Assembly (NCBI RefSeq): GCF_009727055.1
Contig: NC_052349.1
Span: 40,288,029 to 40,352,028 of the forward strand
Source: Benincasa hispida
Lineage: Eukaryota; Streptophyta; Magnoliopsida; Cucurbitales; Cucurbitaceae
DNA: 64,000 nt
Reading direction: 5' to 3'
The stretch's first letter is position 1, and the number at the start of each line of letters is the position of its first letter. A program made the position numbers and the translations under genes. The notes beneath the pieces are model-generated. The model saw only the letters and a program-made list of their open reading frames with translations, had not been told where the DNA came from and made no database searches. Of this stretch, positions 11,938-21,854 are shown in pieces.

Positions 11938-12609
11938 TAGTGCATTATATGGACTAAAACAAGCCCCACGCGCTTGGTTTGAATCTTTCAGTTCCACTGT
12001 CACCAAACTTGAGTTTACCTCTAGTCTCATGACTCAACACTCTTTACTCGTAAGACTCTTTATGGCATTATTCTTCTTCTTTTATATGTGGATAATATTA
12101 TTATTACTGGCAATGATCCTCAAACCATATCCGATCTACAATGCTACGTAAGAGAACACTTTGAGATGAAAGATTTGGGACAACTTAGTTATTTTGTTGG
12201 CCTTTAGGTCACATCTTTCCCTAATGGATATTACTTATCTCAAGCAAAATATGATTCTGATTTTTTAGCTCATTCTGTCACCACTGACTTTGTCACTTCA
12301 CCAACACCATTGGATTCAAATGTTCGTCTTTCTTATTTTGATGGTGTTCCTCTTGTGAATTCAACCTTGTATCGAAAACTTGTTGGCTATCTTATCTACC
12401 TAACCATGACACGGACAGACATTACCTATGCGGTTCATGTTGTCAGTCAATTTAAGCCAGCTCATCGCATTATTCATTTACCTGTTGTGCTTCGTATTCT
12501 ACATTATATTAAAGGCACACTAGGGCATGGTCTTTAGTTCTCCTTTCAGTCATCCTTGATTCTTCCTTGGATACCTTAATGTTGATTGGGTAGGAGACCA
12601 TACTGATAG
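11938..12609 (+). pseudogene. Copia-A reverse transcriptase, C-terminal half, copy 1
   Basis: Opens with ALYGLKQAPRAWFESF (RT palm), then LLLLYVDNIIITGND, FEMKDLGQLSYFVGL, and KLVGYLIYLTMTRTDITYAV at the start of RNase H. The RT catalytic YVDD box reads YVDN, so the second Asp is lost. The same YVDN is present at 36,990-37,010 in copy 2, showing the change predates the segmental duplication. A frameshift falls near 12,050 and stops are scattered. It ends at 12,609, where sequence of element C begins, although copia RNase H should continue. Confidence 0.87.
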
Positions 12610-13460
12610 CCTCTAGAATAAGAAAAAAAGATTTACATCACCTTATAGGGACATGAAGATTTTTCATACGAGTATCAAGAGAGGTTTAAGCGCCTCTGCA
12701 CTGGCTTCCTCAATCATCAGATCCTAGATCACCTTCTGATTCACTTCTTTTATGAGGGTTTACTGTAGCCGGAGAAAAGTAACATCGATGCAGCTGCAGG
12801 TGGAGGACTTGTGAACAAAACTCTCTCTCAAGTCATGGAATTTATTTCCCCAATGGTTGAGAATAACAAGCAGTTCGGGACCGGAGATCGTGTCTCTTAA
12901 TCGACCACATCTCCACAAGAGGTAAATGACTTTAGAGCTAAAATTGTTGAACTTTCTACTGTTGTGAAACAGGTTTGCTTTGCAAGGTCGCAATCTTAGG
13001 AGCCTGTTGCTGAGGTAAATTATGCTAGAAATCAGTAAGGTGGTGGGATGTACAACAATCAATGGGGCAACCAAGGACATTAGGGATAGAGCAGTTCGAG
13101 TATGCCTTTGGAGGATATGGTGAAAAGCCTGACAGAGTCTACCATGCAAATTCAGAAAAACTAGAAGAGGTTCCAAAAGACTATTGTTTCTCATATGAGT
13201 AGTATAACTTCTCAGATCTCTCAACTGGTCGGCGCAGTCAGTAGGTTGGACACCCAGTATGGGAAGCTTCCTTCGAAACCAGTGCCCAATATGCATAATG
13301 TTATTGCCATTTCTGCTGTGAACTATGTCAAGAACCCAGAGACGCCTGTTGACGATCCAGTTGATGTCATAAGTGTAGGAAGTGTTGAGGATGTTGATAA
13401 CCTGCTTGCTAGCTCACCTGCAAGACGAGGTATAAGATTTGATCCACTTTTAAATTTTGA
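12610..13460 (+). pseudogene. Element C gag, copy 1
   Basis: Ty3/gypsy Tat/Athila-like gag. It contains EKSNIDAAAGGGLVNKTLSQ (12,769-12,828, the family pattern of a TIDAAAGG-type block), then YNNQWGNQGH, then SITSQISQLVGAVSRLDTQYGKLPSKP. Several in-frame stops are present, many of them TAG or TAA where CAG/CAA would fit. Homology with copy 2 (37,570-38,340) ends at about 13,460, the segmental duplication junction. Confidence 0.8.
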
Positions 13461-13500
13461 AGCTTATATCCACTTTTAAATTTTAAATTTTAAGATTTGA
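13440..13500. other. Junction of the tandem segmental duplication
   Basis: A 15-base direct repeat, CCACTTTTAAATTTT, occurs at 13,444-13,458 and 13,470-13,484, exactly where copy 1 leaves element C and upstream-type sequence begins. Such a short repeat could reflect microhomology-mediated joining or later local slippage. Confidence 0.6.
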
Positions 13501-14540
13501 TTTAATTATTTTATTCTTGATTTCTTACTAATTAATGACAGATTTAGAATGCACTATGCACACTTTTTTTTCTTACAGATACTATAACACTGCTGTCATT
13601 TATTTTTAACATATACTCCTCACAATCTCAAGAAAAGAATAACAATTTTCTTACCGTCAAATAATGTACCAAGTTTAACACCATCATTTTAGACCAAATA
13701 ATCATCCTAATCAATAAAGAAGAATCAAATTATGATGACATTAAACATATATATGGTGGATGACGATTGCATCACTACACAAATGGTGACAATGACAAAC
13801 ATGTTAAATAACCATCCAACGAATATGAGTACAAAAAAAAAAAAAAAAATTAGAACAAATATAATAAAAAAAACATTCAACAAAAGAAAATCATATTGTA
13901 GGAAAATATAATGTTTTTGGTACATAAATTTATAAAATCAATCATAAGTGATTTTGGAAAATAACTTTATTGAATAATATTTCAGAAAAGAATTTAATAT
14001 TTTGAATACACACATGCATTGCTCGTGGTAAATTATAAATGGTGACCCATTGATGAAGGTGTTTATTGATGGAGATGGAGCTTTAGTTGTTTGGTTTAGT
14101 AGTTGGCTGTAAATAAAAGTAGGTGTTTGTGGTTGGTTATAAAATGAAAGGAAAAAAAGGACAATTGCAATAATATAAGATGAAAACTTTTTATGTTATG
14201 TTATCGTTATATAAGGTGAAACTTAGTGCATTTCCAAGGCTCCTTTTATTCATTTATCCATAAAAAGTGACGTTAAAGATTTATTTTTAAGTATTATGTT
14301 GTACAAGTCTTCAACTTAATGCGTTTTAAATTGTTTTACTAATTGATATAATTTCATGTTTATCATTTAAAGAAAATTCGTACACAAAAATAAAAGAACA
14401 AAAAACAGCCTATTTCATATTATTTTCTAATAATTTGAATATATAAAATAAGGATGTATTAAAATAAATTTTCATACATAAATAATGATTTGACGTTAAA
14501 CTTCAAAATGTAAAATAAATATAATAATATATATACATAT
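13500..14540. other. Upstream flank of CHS relic, copy 2; no gene seen
   Basis: AT-rich, aligned with 1-200 and 1,450-2,215 of copy 1. The first 150 bases correspond to DNA left of the window. I see no coding potential or recognisable promoter. Confidence 0.6.
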
Positions 14541-14562
14541 ACATTAGATATAAGGGTATGTG

Positions 14563-14760
14563 TTGGGAATGCGACCAAAATCCCATATTAGTTAAATAAT
14601 AGGATAATCATGGATTTATGAGAGAGGATAACTATCACTATTCAAATGAGTATTTTGGGTGAAACCAAAAGCAAAGACAATAACATATCATTATGTAGTT
14701 GGAGGGACCTGGTCTCTATCCGTATATGAGGAATTAAAGTTATGGAAAATGATAAGATAC
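14563..14760 (+). repeat. Possible dispersed repeat starting TGTTGGGAATG upstream of CHS exon 1
   Basis: The start TGTTGGGAATGCGACC and the following GGGTGAAACCAAAAGCAAAG resemble a dispersed plant repeat or short LTR end that I recall only in general form. No terminal partner or TSD is evident. It lies 0.4 kb upstream of the CHS start and could have altered the promoter. Confidence 0.3.
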
Positions 14761-14979
14761 GAAGGAGAGAATAACGTGGGAAAATATGGTCTTGCCTTTA
14801 GGAAAAAGTAAACCCTAGTCCGAGGTGGAAACACATATGCAACCCACTCTCCATCATTTTAAATGTAACTTCATTATGGACTCTAAATGCTCCTCACCTT
14901 TTCCCTTTCCCTTCCCCAGTTGTTTTATCTTTTCTTTTTGCATCATTAATTAATAAAATAAAAATTCTTTCAATTTCAA

Positions 14980-15160
14980 ATTGCCTCCGTCGTGGCTTAA
15001 ATCTGTAAGGTTCAAAGATTCGATGGCCTTGCCACAGTGTTGGTGATCGGCACCGCCACGCCGCTGCACATCGTTGTACAGTCGGACTATCCTGACTACT
15101 ACTTTCGTATTACTAATTCCGAACATATGACTTGCTCCAAGGAGAAATTCACCCGAATGT
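14980..15160 (+). pseudogene. CHS: Chalcone synthase pseudogene, exon 1
   Basis: The translation reads [49 protein letters not shown] and FTRM. This is the N-terminus of chalcone synthase, with the hallmark IGTATP and [13 protein letters not shown] blocks. The expected start codon is ATT (14,980), and a TAA replaces the seventh codon. The exon is 181 bp, the usual size, and stops in the ATG-T position where CHS genes carry their conserved phase-1 intron in a Cys codon. The donor GT appears lost (ATGTATCTT). This exon is absent from copy 1. The product in a working gene is cytosolic. Confidence 0.93.
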
Positions 15161-15446
15161 ATCTTATTTGTTTTTTAAAATGTAATTTTAATCTCTAAAC
15201 TTTTTTTTTTTTAAATATCACTAGAAGCTATGATCATGTTTCTTTTCCTTTTTTTGGCATTATAGAAGGAAGGGATTGTCTTCTGTCATTTTAGTTATGG
15301 TTATTTTGAATTAGAATGACGTGTTAGTTTTTAGTACATTCTTTACTCTTACTTTATGAAAAATAAAATAAGAGATTTAAAATAACTATTTTTTAAAGTT
15401 TAGAGGTTAAACATTATTTTAGAAGTTGAACATTAAATATAATAAA

Positions 15447-15665
15447 GGGAAATTAGTTCAATTGTTAAAACTGTTGACAATATTTAAAAAATATAGCAAA
15501 ATTTTAGAACTATCAATGATAGACACTGATAGACTTCTATCAGTGATATTGAATGATACTAATAGAAGTCTATCAATGTCTATAAGCGTCTATCATTGAT
15601 AGTTCTAAAATTTTTCTATATCTTGTAAATATTTTGATTTATTTTTCTATATTTAAAAACAACCC
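15447..15665. mobile_element. Mutator-type foldback MITE in CHS intron 1
   Basis: 219 bp with long imperfect terminal inverted arms meeting near 15,550. The left arm runs through AAAATTTTAGAACTATCAAT and the right arm ends GATAGTTCTAAAATTTTTC then AAACAACCC. It is flanked by a perfect 9-bp TSD, TATAATAAA, at 15,438-15,446 and 15,666-15,674; 9 bp is the Mutator-superfamily signature. It encodes nothing. Its core holds several CTATCA/TGATAG words, the same words that make up the array at 60,680-61,640. Confidence 0.88.
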
Positions 15666-15759
15666 TATAATAAATTTAGAAGTTTATAGCTAAAATGGCT
15701 ATTTTCATAGTTTTGAATAAATTCATTAGTTTAACTGAGATTTTGAACTTGGTAAAATT

Positions 15760-15835
15760 ACTGTGTGTATGTACGTACGTACGTATTTATGTATGTATAT
15801 CTATCTTTTCAGTTTATGTATGTATGTATATATCT
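15760..15835. repeat. TGTA/CGTA microsatellite in CHS intron 1, copy 2
   Basis: Runs of GTAC and TGTA tetranucleotides, orthologous to 2,331-2,412 but with different repeat numbers. Confidence 0.85.
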
Positions 15836-16284
15836 TTTTAGTTTGTGTCTATTTGATCCTTAAGATTTTAATTTTTTTTTTTTTAGACTATACAGAATCA
15901 AAGTTTAGGCTTTGAATTAACTTTTTTTCTTTAATTTGTACAATTGTATTAGACACAATAAGTTTTTTTTTCTTTTTTATTTTTTTTAGTACATAGGGGT
16001 ATGGAGATTTGATCACATATTTTTTGATTCTCAACATATTAATATGTTAGTTTAATTATGCACTTTTTGTCTATATATGATCTATTAATACGTTAAATTA
16101 CAAAGTTGGTCTCGAAGATTAGAAGAAAAATTATAATTTTATTTCTAATTTTAAAAATTAAAATTTTAGCCAAATTTATAATTTGTCCCCAATAATACAT
16201 ATGTTAGGGACACAATACTAAATGTATAAATTAATTTTTTTAAAAAACTTATTAATATATAGATGTTGATGATGACGTTGGAAT

Positions 16285-16364
16285 GTGAAAAGTCGATGAT
16301 TAGAAAATGATGCATGTATTTGACTGAGGAGATTCTTCGAGAGAATCCAAAAATGTGCGCAGCG
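16285..16364 (+). pseudogene. CHS: Chalcone synthase exon 2, first piece (copy 2)
   Basis: Reads KSMIRK-stop-CMYLTEEILRENPKMCA, continuing CHS exon 1. It shares with copy 1 the stop after KSMIRK (TGA), so that lesion predates the duplication, but lacks the second stop of copy 1. It is interrupted after MCA by a Ty3/gypsy element; CAGCG (16,360-16,364) is the left TSD. The exon resumes at 22,352. Confidence 0.92.
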
Positions 16365-16850
16365 TGTCACGGTCATGCTTGTCCAAAACCTGTTGCCCAT
16401 GGCCGTATGCCCGATCTGACCCATTTTTATCGTGTTTTCATGTTATGTATTGCATTAGTTAAGTTAGTTTGCCTTCCTTATGATTTGGTTGTAAGTAACC
16501 GCTCGCCCTTTTGCATATGCGAGGGTGCCAGTTGGCTTTTTTTTAGAATGCACTATATGGGGTTAAGACTAATCATCACTTCCCCATACCAGGAGAGTAC
16601 GTTATAAGGCCATTGCTGTTGCTCATTGCTTTCTAGCCTACTACAATCTTTCTCTTCTCTACTCATATACTAAAAAACGCTTGCAAAAACTTTTTTCTCC
16701 AAACCCGTTTTCCCTAAAATGGGGGTGGAGATTGCGAGAGGCACCCGATGTGCCATCGACGTTCCGTATTTGGATTGGCTGACATATTCGTGAGCGGAAA
16801 CAAGTACCGCACAATCGCTAAGAAAAGCTTCCAAAAGTGCGATTGTGACA
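16365..16850 (+). repeat. Chromovirus 5' LTR
   Basis: 486 bp beginning TGTCACGGTCATGC and ending GATTGTGACA. It differs from the 3' LTR by many substitutions and small indels (for example a stretch near 22,200 missing from the 5' copy), which indicates an old insertion. Confidence 0.93.
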
Positions 16851-16851
16851 G

Positions 16852-16867
16852 TTAGTATCAGAGCCAA
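16852..16867 (+). other. Chromovirus primer-binding site
   Basis: TTAGTATCAGAGCCAA, one base after the LTR, resembles the initiator tRNA-Met site TGGTATCAGAGCC with one changed base in the core. Confidence 0.8.
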
Positions 16868-16897
16868 GTCGACTCATAGAGGGAAAAATCAGTAAAC

Positions 16898-18250
16898 ATG
16901 TCGGCGACAAAGAACTTGAACAAATCCCATGTGGATAGACTGGTAGAGATGGAAGAGAAAATGCTCTACTTGAAGGAAGTCCCTGATAGTATTCATTTCT
17001 TAGAAACTTGCATGCAAGAAGTTGCCGAGAAAGCCGACAGAATTGATGCAGTAGTTGACTGCATAGACGGGTTACCCATCAGAGAATTGATGATAAGGGT
17101 GGAGACCCTAGAGACATAAGCTGCACGATCTTACAATTTTGAACGTGGGGATAGCTCAACGGGCTCTGTTGCCCACATAGAGGAGCGTGTGAAAGAGTTG
17201 GATGGCTCTCAGAAAGTAAAAATTCAGATGGTAACTGATCTGTCATAAGATTTTTGATCGGCCCTTGACATCTTAGAGCCAAGATTGCGGATGTGAGTGC
17301 GAGGGTGAACCTCATGATCTGAGTTGTAGGAAACCAAGCCCCATCTGAGAGAGCAATGCAAGTGAGCAGGATAAAAATCTTGAAACCAAAACCCTTCTGT
17401 GGGGTGCGAGAAGCGAAAGCCCTGGAAAATTTTATCTTCGACCTTGAGCAGTACTTTAAGGTGACAAACATCGTGACAGTGGAGTCGAAAGTCACACTAC
17501 CGACCATGTATCTAGCTGAGGATGCAAAGCTGTGGTGGAGATCACGATTTGTGGATATACAAGAAAGGTGTTGTACAATAGATACCTGGGATAAGTTGAA
17601 ACAAGAACTTCGTTCGTAGTTCTTTCCTGAGAATGTCGAGATTGTGGCCCGACGAAAACTCCGAGAGTTGAAACAAACGGGCAACATCAGGGATTATGTG
17701 AAGTAATTTTCGAGACTCATGTTAGACATACATGACATGTCCGAGAAAGAAAAAGTCTGTTGTTTTGTCGAAGNAGCGAAGGCTTTAGAGAACTTTATCT
17801 TCGACCTTGAGCAATACTTCAAGGCGATGAACACCGTGACAGAGGAGTTGAAAGTCACACTAGAGACCAGGGATTATGTGAAGTAATTTTCGAGACTCAT
17901 GTTAGACATACATGACATGTCCGAGAAAGAAAAAGTCTGTTGTTTTGTCGAAGGGCTGAAACCATGGGCAAAGTCGAAACTGTATGTACTATATGAACAG
18001 AGAGTAAGAGATTTCCTCTATGCCTATGTGGCATCGAAAGGATTATATGACCTTAGCATAGACTCTCAAGGCGCGAGGAAACAACCGACTTCCTCAAATG
18101 GTGGGAATAGAAACAGTCGTTCTAGCCCTCCTAGAGCTAGGGTACGAGACAAGAACACTAGGGGAGACCATAAGTTCTCCCAATCGAGATCAGGGAACAA
18201 TTGGTGAGGGCTACCACAACAGTATAACAACTACAATCACCGACTATCTT
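16898..18250 (+). pseudogene. Chromovirus gag
   Basis: Starts MSATKNLNKSHVDRLVEMEE (16,898) with a predicted coiled-coil-like N-terminus. The capsid-like core follows at 17,356-17,960: FCGVREAKALENFIFDLEQY, AEDAKLWWRSRF, then DIHDMSEKEKVCCFVEGLKP. A zinc-knuckle relic (CFICRGPHTAGEYPN-like) appears near 18,248-18,290. Gag forms the particle and binds RNA. Stops include TAG after KQELRS and TAA in the DYVK-stop-FSRL segment, both readable as decayed Gln codons. A 180-bp internal duplication with an N at 17,774 disrupts it. Confidence 0.88.
17688..17953 (+). repeat. 180-bp offset direct repeat inside chromovirus gag, with an undetermined base
   Basis: Bases 17,688-17,773 are identical to 17,868-17,953. 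The sequence between (17,775-17,860) is a diverged second copy of gag bases from about 17,411. The sole N of the window sits at 17,774, precisely at the switch. This looks like a sequence join between two copies of the element rather than a clean biological duplication. Confidence 0.85.
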
Positions 18251-18499
18251 GTTTCATATGTAGAGGACCACATACAGCGGGCGAGTATCCAAATCGAACT
18301 ACTTTTAATGGCTTCCAGGCCACGTTGGCTCAAGCTCAGAAGACAAGGCTGAAAAAGGCGAACCTAAAATTGAGCTGGGAGTTGAGAGTGAAAACCCCAG
18401 AATGGAGGCATTGAAATTCTTATATGCGCTCCAAAAGAAGATGGGAGAGACGAAGGAGCCGTTGGAAAGAGGACTCAAGTATGTGAATGCTTGGGTCAA

Positions 18500-18962
18500 C
18501 TAGAGATCAGCTAAGAGCACCATGATCGACTCTGAGGCGACTCAAAACTTTATGATTGAAATAGAAGCCCATCGTCTGAACTTAACCTGGGAAAGAGATG
18601 CTGGAAAGATGAAAGTCGTGAACTCTACGGCTTTGCCTATTACGGGCTAGCGAAGAGAACGCCAGTGAAGTTAGGGGACTGGAAAGGCCTTGCTGACTTC
18701 ATAATTGTTAAGATGGATGATTTTGACTTAGTGTTGGGGATGGAATTCCTACTCGAACACAAAGTTATACCGATGCGCCTTGCCGAGTGCTTAGTGATTG
18801 CTGGATCTACACCCACCATGTTTCAAGCCAGTATCAAACAACCAAACAGGGTAAGAATGATCTCAGCTCTCCAACTGAAAAGAGACTTTGCCCACGATGA
18901 ACCCACGTTCATGGTCATTTCGATCGAATCAGTCGAGACTGTAGAAGAGGAAGTCCCTTGAG
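18500..18962 (+). pseudogene. Chromovirus aspartic protease
   Basis: Retropepsin-like segment. The catalytic region reads STMIDSEATQNFM (about 18,516-18,556), where the family has D-[ST]-G-A; Gly is replaced by Glu, likely inactivating. It is followed by the family's LADFIIVKMDDFDLVLGMEF block (18,688-18,747). Stops occur before and between these blocks. Protease would cut the polyprotein. Confidence 0.82.
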
Positions 18963-18976
18963 ACATCCTATATATC

Positions 18977-20330
18977 TTGGAAGAGTATCGTGATGTCATG
19001 CTCGATAGTTTGCCCAAGCCTTTGCCTCTTCGAATGGGGATCGACCATGAAATCGAGCTGCTACTAAGGGCGAAGTCGCCCGCCAAGAATTCAGATCGTA
19101 TGGCCCCACTAGAGTTGGCCGAACTTCAAAAGCAGTTAGACGAGCTATTGGATGTAGGGTTTATTAGACCAACAAAAGTCCTCTATGGGGCCTCAATGAT
19201 GTTTCAAAATAAAAAGAGTGGAAGCCTTCGGCTATGCATCGACTATCGAGCTTTGAACAAGCTCACAGTTCGTAATAAGTACCCCTTCCCATCATTATGA
19301 ACTTATTTGATCGGCTTCACGGCGCTAGATATTTCTCAAAACTGAACGTACAGTCGGGGTACTATTAGGTTCGAATTGCTGAAGGAGATGAACCAAAGGC
19401 CACCTGTGTTACGAGGTATGGAGCCTTTGAATTTCATGTGATGCCCTTTGGCCTCACCAATGCTCCAATAACTTTCTGTACTCTGATGAATCAGGTGTTT
19501 CACGAATACCTTAACAAATTTTTCATAGTACATTTAGACGATATCGTGGTCTATAGTGCCTCGATGGAAGACCACCAGTACCATCTCCAACTAGTCTTAA
19601 AAAAACTAAGGAAAAACCAGCTATACGTAAAGAGAGAGAAGTTCTCCTTTGCTCAAGAGCACATAAATTTGCTTGGCCATGTGATTAAATGTGATCGGAT
19701 AGGCATGGAAGAGGGTAAGGTGTCTGCTATCAGAGATTGGAAGGTGTCAACATCTGTGACAAAATTACGATCCTTCCTCGGATTAGCCATCTACTATAGG
19801 CAGTTCGTAGAAGGATTCTCCAGAAGAGTAGGACCATTGACCGAGATTTTGAAGAAAGATAACCATTGGAGTTGGACTTCTGAATGTTAAACCGCCTTTG
19901 AGGGCTTGAAAAATGTGATGATTGAAGGACCGGTCCTCAAAATTGTTTATGTGTTGAAACCTTTTAACATTGAAACTGATGCTCCTGACTTTGTGTTGGG
20001 TGGTGTTCTCCTTCAAGACGGACACCCCATCCCATATGAGACTAGGAAATTGAATAATGTAGAACAGAGGTATGTTGCATCCGAGAAAGAGATGTTGGCG
20101 ATAGTTCATTGCTTGAGGGCCTGGAGATAGTATCTCTTAGGGACCAAATTTGTAGTCAAGACAGACAACAGCTCCATTTGCCACTTTTTAATTCAGCCAA
20201 AGTTATTGTCAAAGTAGGCACGATGGCAGGAGTGTTTAGCAGAGTTTGATTTTCGATCTGAGCATAGATTGGGGAAATGCAATCAAAAGGCCCATGCCAT
20301 TAGCCAGAAGAGTAAGCATACGACCCTGTG
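18977..20330 (+). pseudogene. Chromovirus reverse transcriptase and RNase H
   Basis: The RT begins near MAPLELAELQKQLDELLDVG (19,100), with [40 protein letters not shown] and the catalytic box [12 protein letters not shown] (about 19,522-19,557): the two Asp remain but the usual Tyr is His. A TAG sits in GYY-stop-VRI. RNase H follows with ETDAPDFVLGG (19,974), SEKEMLAIVHCL and KTDNSS, so the main acidic residues are present. Frame breaks occur at about 19,300 and stops at 19,890 and 20,130. Confidence 0.9.
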
Positions 20331-20499
20331 CATGCTCGCACACCTAAAAGCAAGTACGTTGAATGGAACAGTGCGTGAAATTGTTAAGGCACACTTTCCA
20401 AATGACACATCGGTGTAGGCCATTATCCAGTTGGCCAAAGAGGGGAAGACACGCCAATTTTTGGAGGAAGACGACCTACTATACACCAAGGGCAACCGC

Positions 20500-21597
20500 C
20501 TCTACATTCCTCAATCTGAAAAGCTACGAAGATCTCTGATGAAAGAGTGTCACTACACACTATAGGCAGGATATAACGATTGGCAGAGAACTTATGCACT
20601 CTTAAAACAAGGTTACTATTGGTTGAGCCTTCAAGACGATGTCATGCAATTTACCAAGACTTTTCTTGTCTGCCAACAAGATAAAGTCGAAAGGGAAAAA
20701 TTAGTGGGTCTGTTAGAGCCCTTACCTGTGCCCTCTAGACAATGGGAGAGTGTATCCCTCGACTTCATCACCCATTTGCCCAACATTGGAAAGTTTGAAT
20801 CGATCGTTATTAACATCGATCGGTTCTCAAAATACGCCACATTTATCCCAATGCCGAAGATGTGTACAGCTTTTATAACTGCCCAATTGTTCTTCAAACA
20901 CATCATGAAATTGTGGGATGTCCCCGCGAGCATCGTTAATGATCAAGACGGGAGATTCACTAGGACCTTTTGGACATAATTGTTCAAGATATTGGGATCT
21001 ACGTTGAACATTTCCTCTAGCTACCATCCCCAAACAGATGGCCAGGCTAAATGCTTTAACAACATGCTCAAATAATATCTGCGTCACTTTATCGACGCTA
21101 GATAGAAGAACTAGATCCAGTTGTTAGATGTTGCTTAGTTTAGCTTTAATAGTCAGCAAAGATCCGCAATTGGAAAGACGTCTTTCGAGATAGTATGCGG
21201 TAGACAGCCACTCGTGCCACATCTGGTGGTCCATCCCAATGTGTGCAAAAGCCCTCAGGCGCATAACTTCACCAAGGAGTAGAGTCAAACCTCTGAGATA
21301 GCACACGCCTGTCTAGAAAAAGTGTCAAGAAGGATGAAGAAGTGGGCTGATAAAAAGCATAGGCCCCTCGAGTTCCAAGCCGGGGACAAAGTGTTGATCA
21401 AGTTGCGAGCAAAAAAATTCCATTTTCGAGGCCAGAGAGACCAACATCTAGTACGAAAATATGAAGGGCCAGTGGAGGTGATTGAGAAGGTCAGGAAAAC
21501 CTCGTATAGGATTCAGCTACCCTCGTGGATGAAGATCCATCCTGTTATCCACGTGAGTATTCTAAAGCCATATTACCTCGATTCTAATGACGAGTAG
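20500..21597 (+). pseudogene. Chromovirus integrase
   Basis: Zinc-finger relic near KECHYTL (20,550) and CQQDKVEREK (20,671). Catalytic core: first Asp in VSLDFITHLP (20,752), second in IVNDQDGRF (20,934), but the Glu expected in the HPQTDGQ-block is Lys (HPQTDGQAKCF, 21,027-21,060). The C-terminal region MKKWADKKHRPLEFQAGDKV through IHPVIHVSILKPYY is well kept at 21,331-21,580. Stops include TAA after FWT at 20,978. Integrase would insert the cDNA; the Lys substitution alone would disable it. Confidence 0.9.
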
Positions 21598-21624
21598 TGG
21601 AATATGTTGATGCACCCACCTGTC

Positions 21625-21842
21625 AAGATGAAGAATTCAGTTGAGAAGGAAGTCACACAAATTCTGGATAGACGTACTCGCCATATTGGAAGACCAAGAC
21701 GAGAATTGACATAGTTCTTGGTGAAGTGGAAGGACCTCCCCAACAAAGAAATCAATTGGGAACGTGCGGAGGACTAGAAGAATGTTGCTTCAGCGATCAT
21801 TAAGTTTGAGCTTGGTTGGTTGACAGGGACATCAACCAATTA
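21625..21842 (+). pseudogene. Chromovirus chromodomain
   Basis: The C-terminal tail reads EKEVTQILDRRTRHIGRPRR (21,640-21,699), a stop, then FLVKWKDLPNKEINWERAED (21,715-21,774). The VKWK...P..E..WE pattern is a chromodomain, which in plant chromoviruses steers integration to particular chromatin marks. Two TAG stops interrupt it. Confidence 0.88.
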
Positions 21843-21854
21843 AGTGGGGGAGAA
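21842..21854 (+). other. Chromovirus polypurine tract
   Basis: AAGTGGGGGAGAA directly precedes the 3' LTR and would prime plus-strand synthesis. Confidence 0.9.

Larger units (their letters stand above)
2969..13460 (+). mobile_element. Ty1/copia retrotransposon Copia-A, copy 1, 3'-truncated and nested
   Basis: This element inserted into CHS exon 2. In order it has a 153-bp 5' LTR, a tRNA-iMet-type primer-binding site, gag and protease relics, then integrase and reverse transcriptase. It is interrupted by hAT plus B remnants (4,822-9,173) and by element C (10,684-11,937 and from 12,610). The order protease-integrase-reverse transcriptase identifies Ty1/copia. The 3' part is missing because copy 1 of the segmental duplication ends at about 13,460. 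All frames carry stops and frameshifts. Confidence 0.85.
1..13480. repeat. Tandem segmental duplication, copy 1 (unit of at least 13.5 kb)
   Basis: Base 1 aligns with about 13,657, and the two stretches then stay colinear on the same strand. Landmark pairs are the GGAGATGGAGCTTTAG block (1,691 and 14,071), the CHS exon 2 start (2,859 and 16,285), the copia LTR (2,969 and 22,392), the copia gag (3,785 and 23,200), the B 3' LTR (7,727 and 28,607), the C LTR (10,684 and 35,573) and the C gag (12,610 and 37,570). Because the copia sits at the same CHS nucleotide in both, and B and C sit at the same copia positions, the duplication followed those insertions. The left end of the unit lies outside the window. 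Copy 1 has lost CHS exon 1 and the 5' part of element B. Confidence 0.9.
15161..16284 (+). other. CHS intron 1, copy 2
   Basis: About 1.1 kb between the exon 1 and exon 2 reading frames. It contains a 219-bp MITE (15,447-15,665) and a tetranucleotide microsatellite (15,760-15,835). The part from about 15,680 aligns with copy 1. No coding sequence is seen. Confidence 0.75.

Noticed and set aside
12760..13296. 178-codon minus-strand open frame
   Set aside because: It is the complement of element C gag, whose plus-strand translation matches retroelement gag; the minus frame has no similarity.
19438..19890. 150-codon open frame that could be taken as a gene
   Set aside because: It is the palm domain of the chromovirus RT, flanked by stops and frameshifts; not an independent gene.
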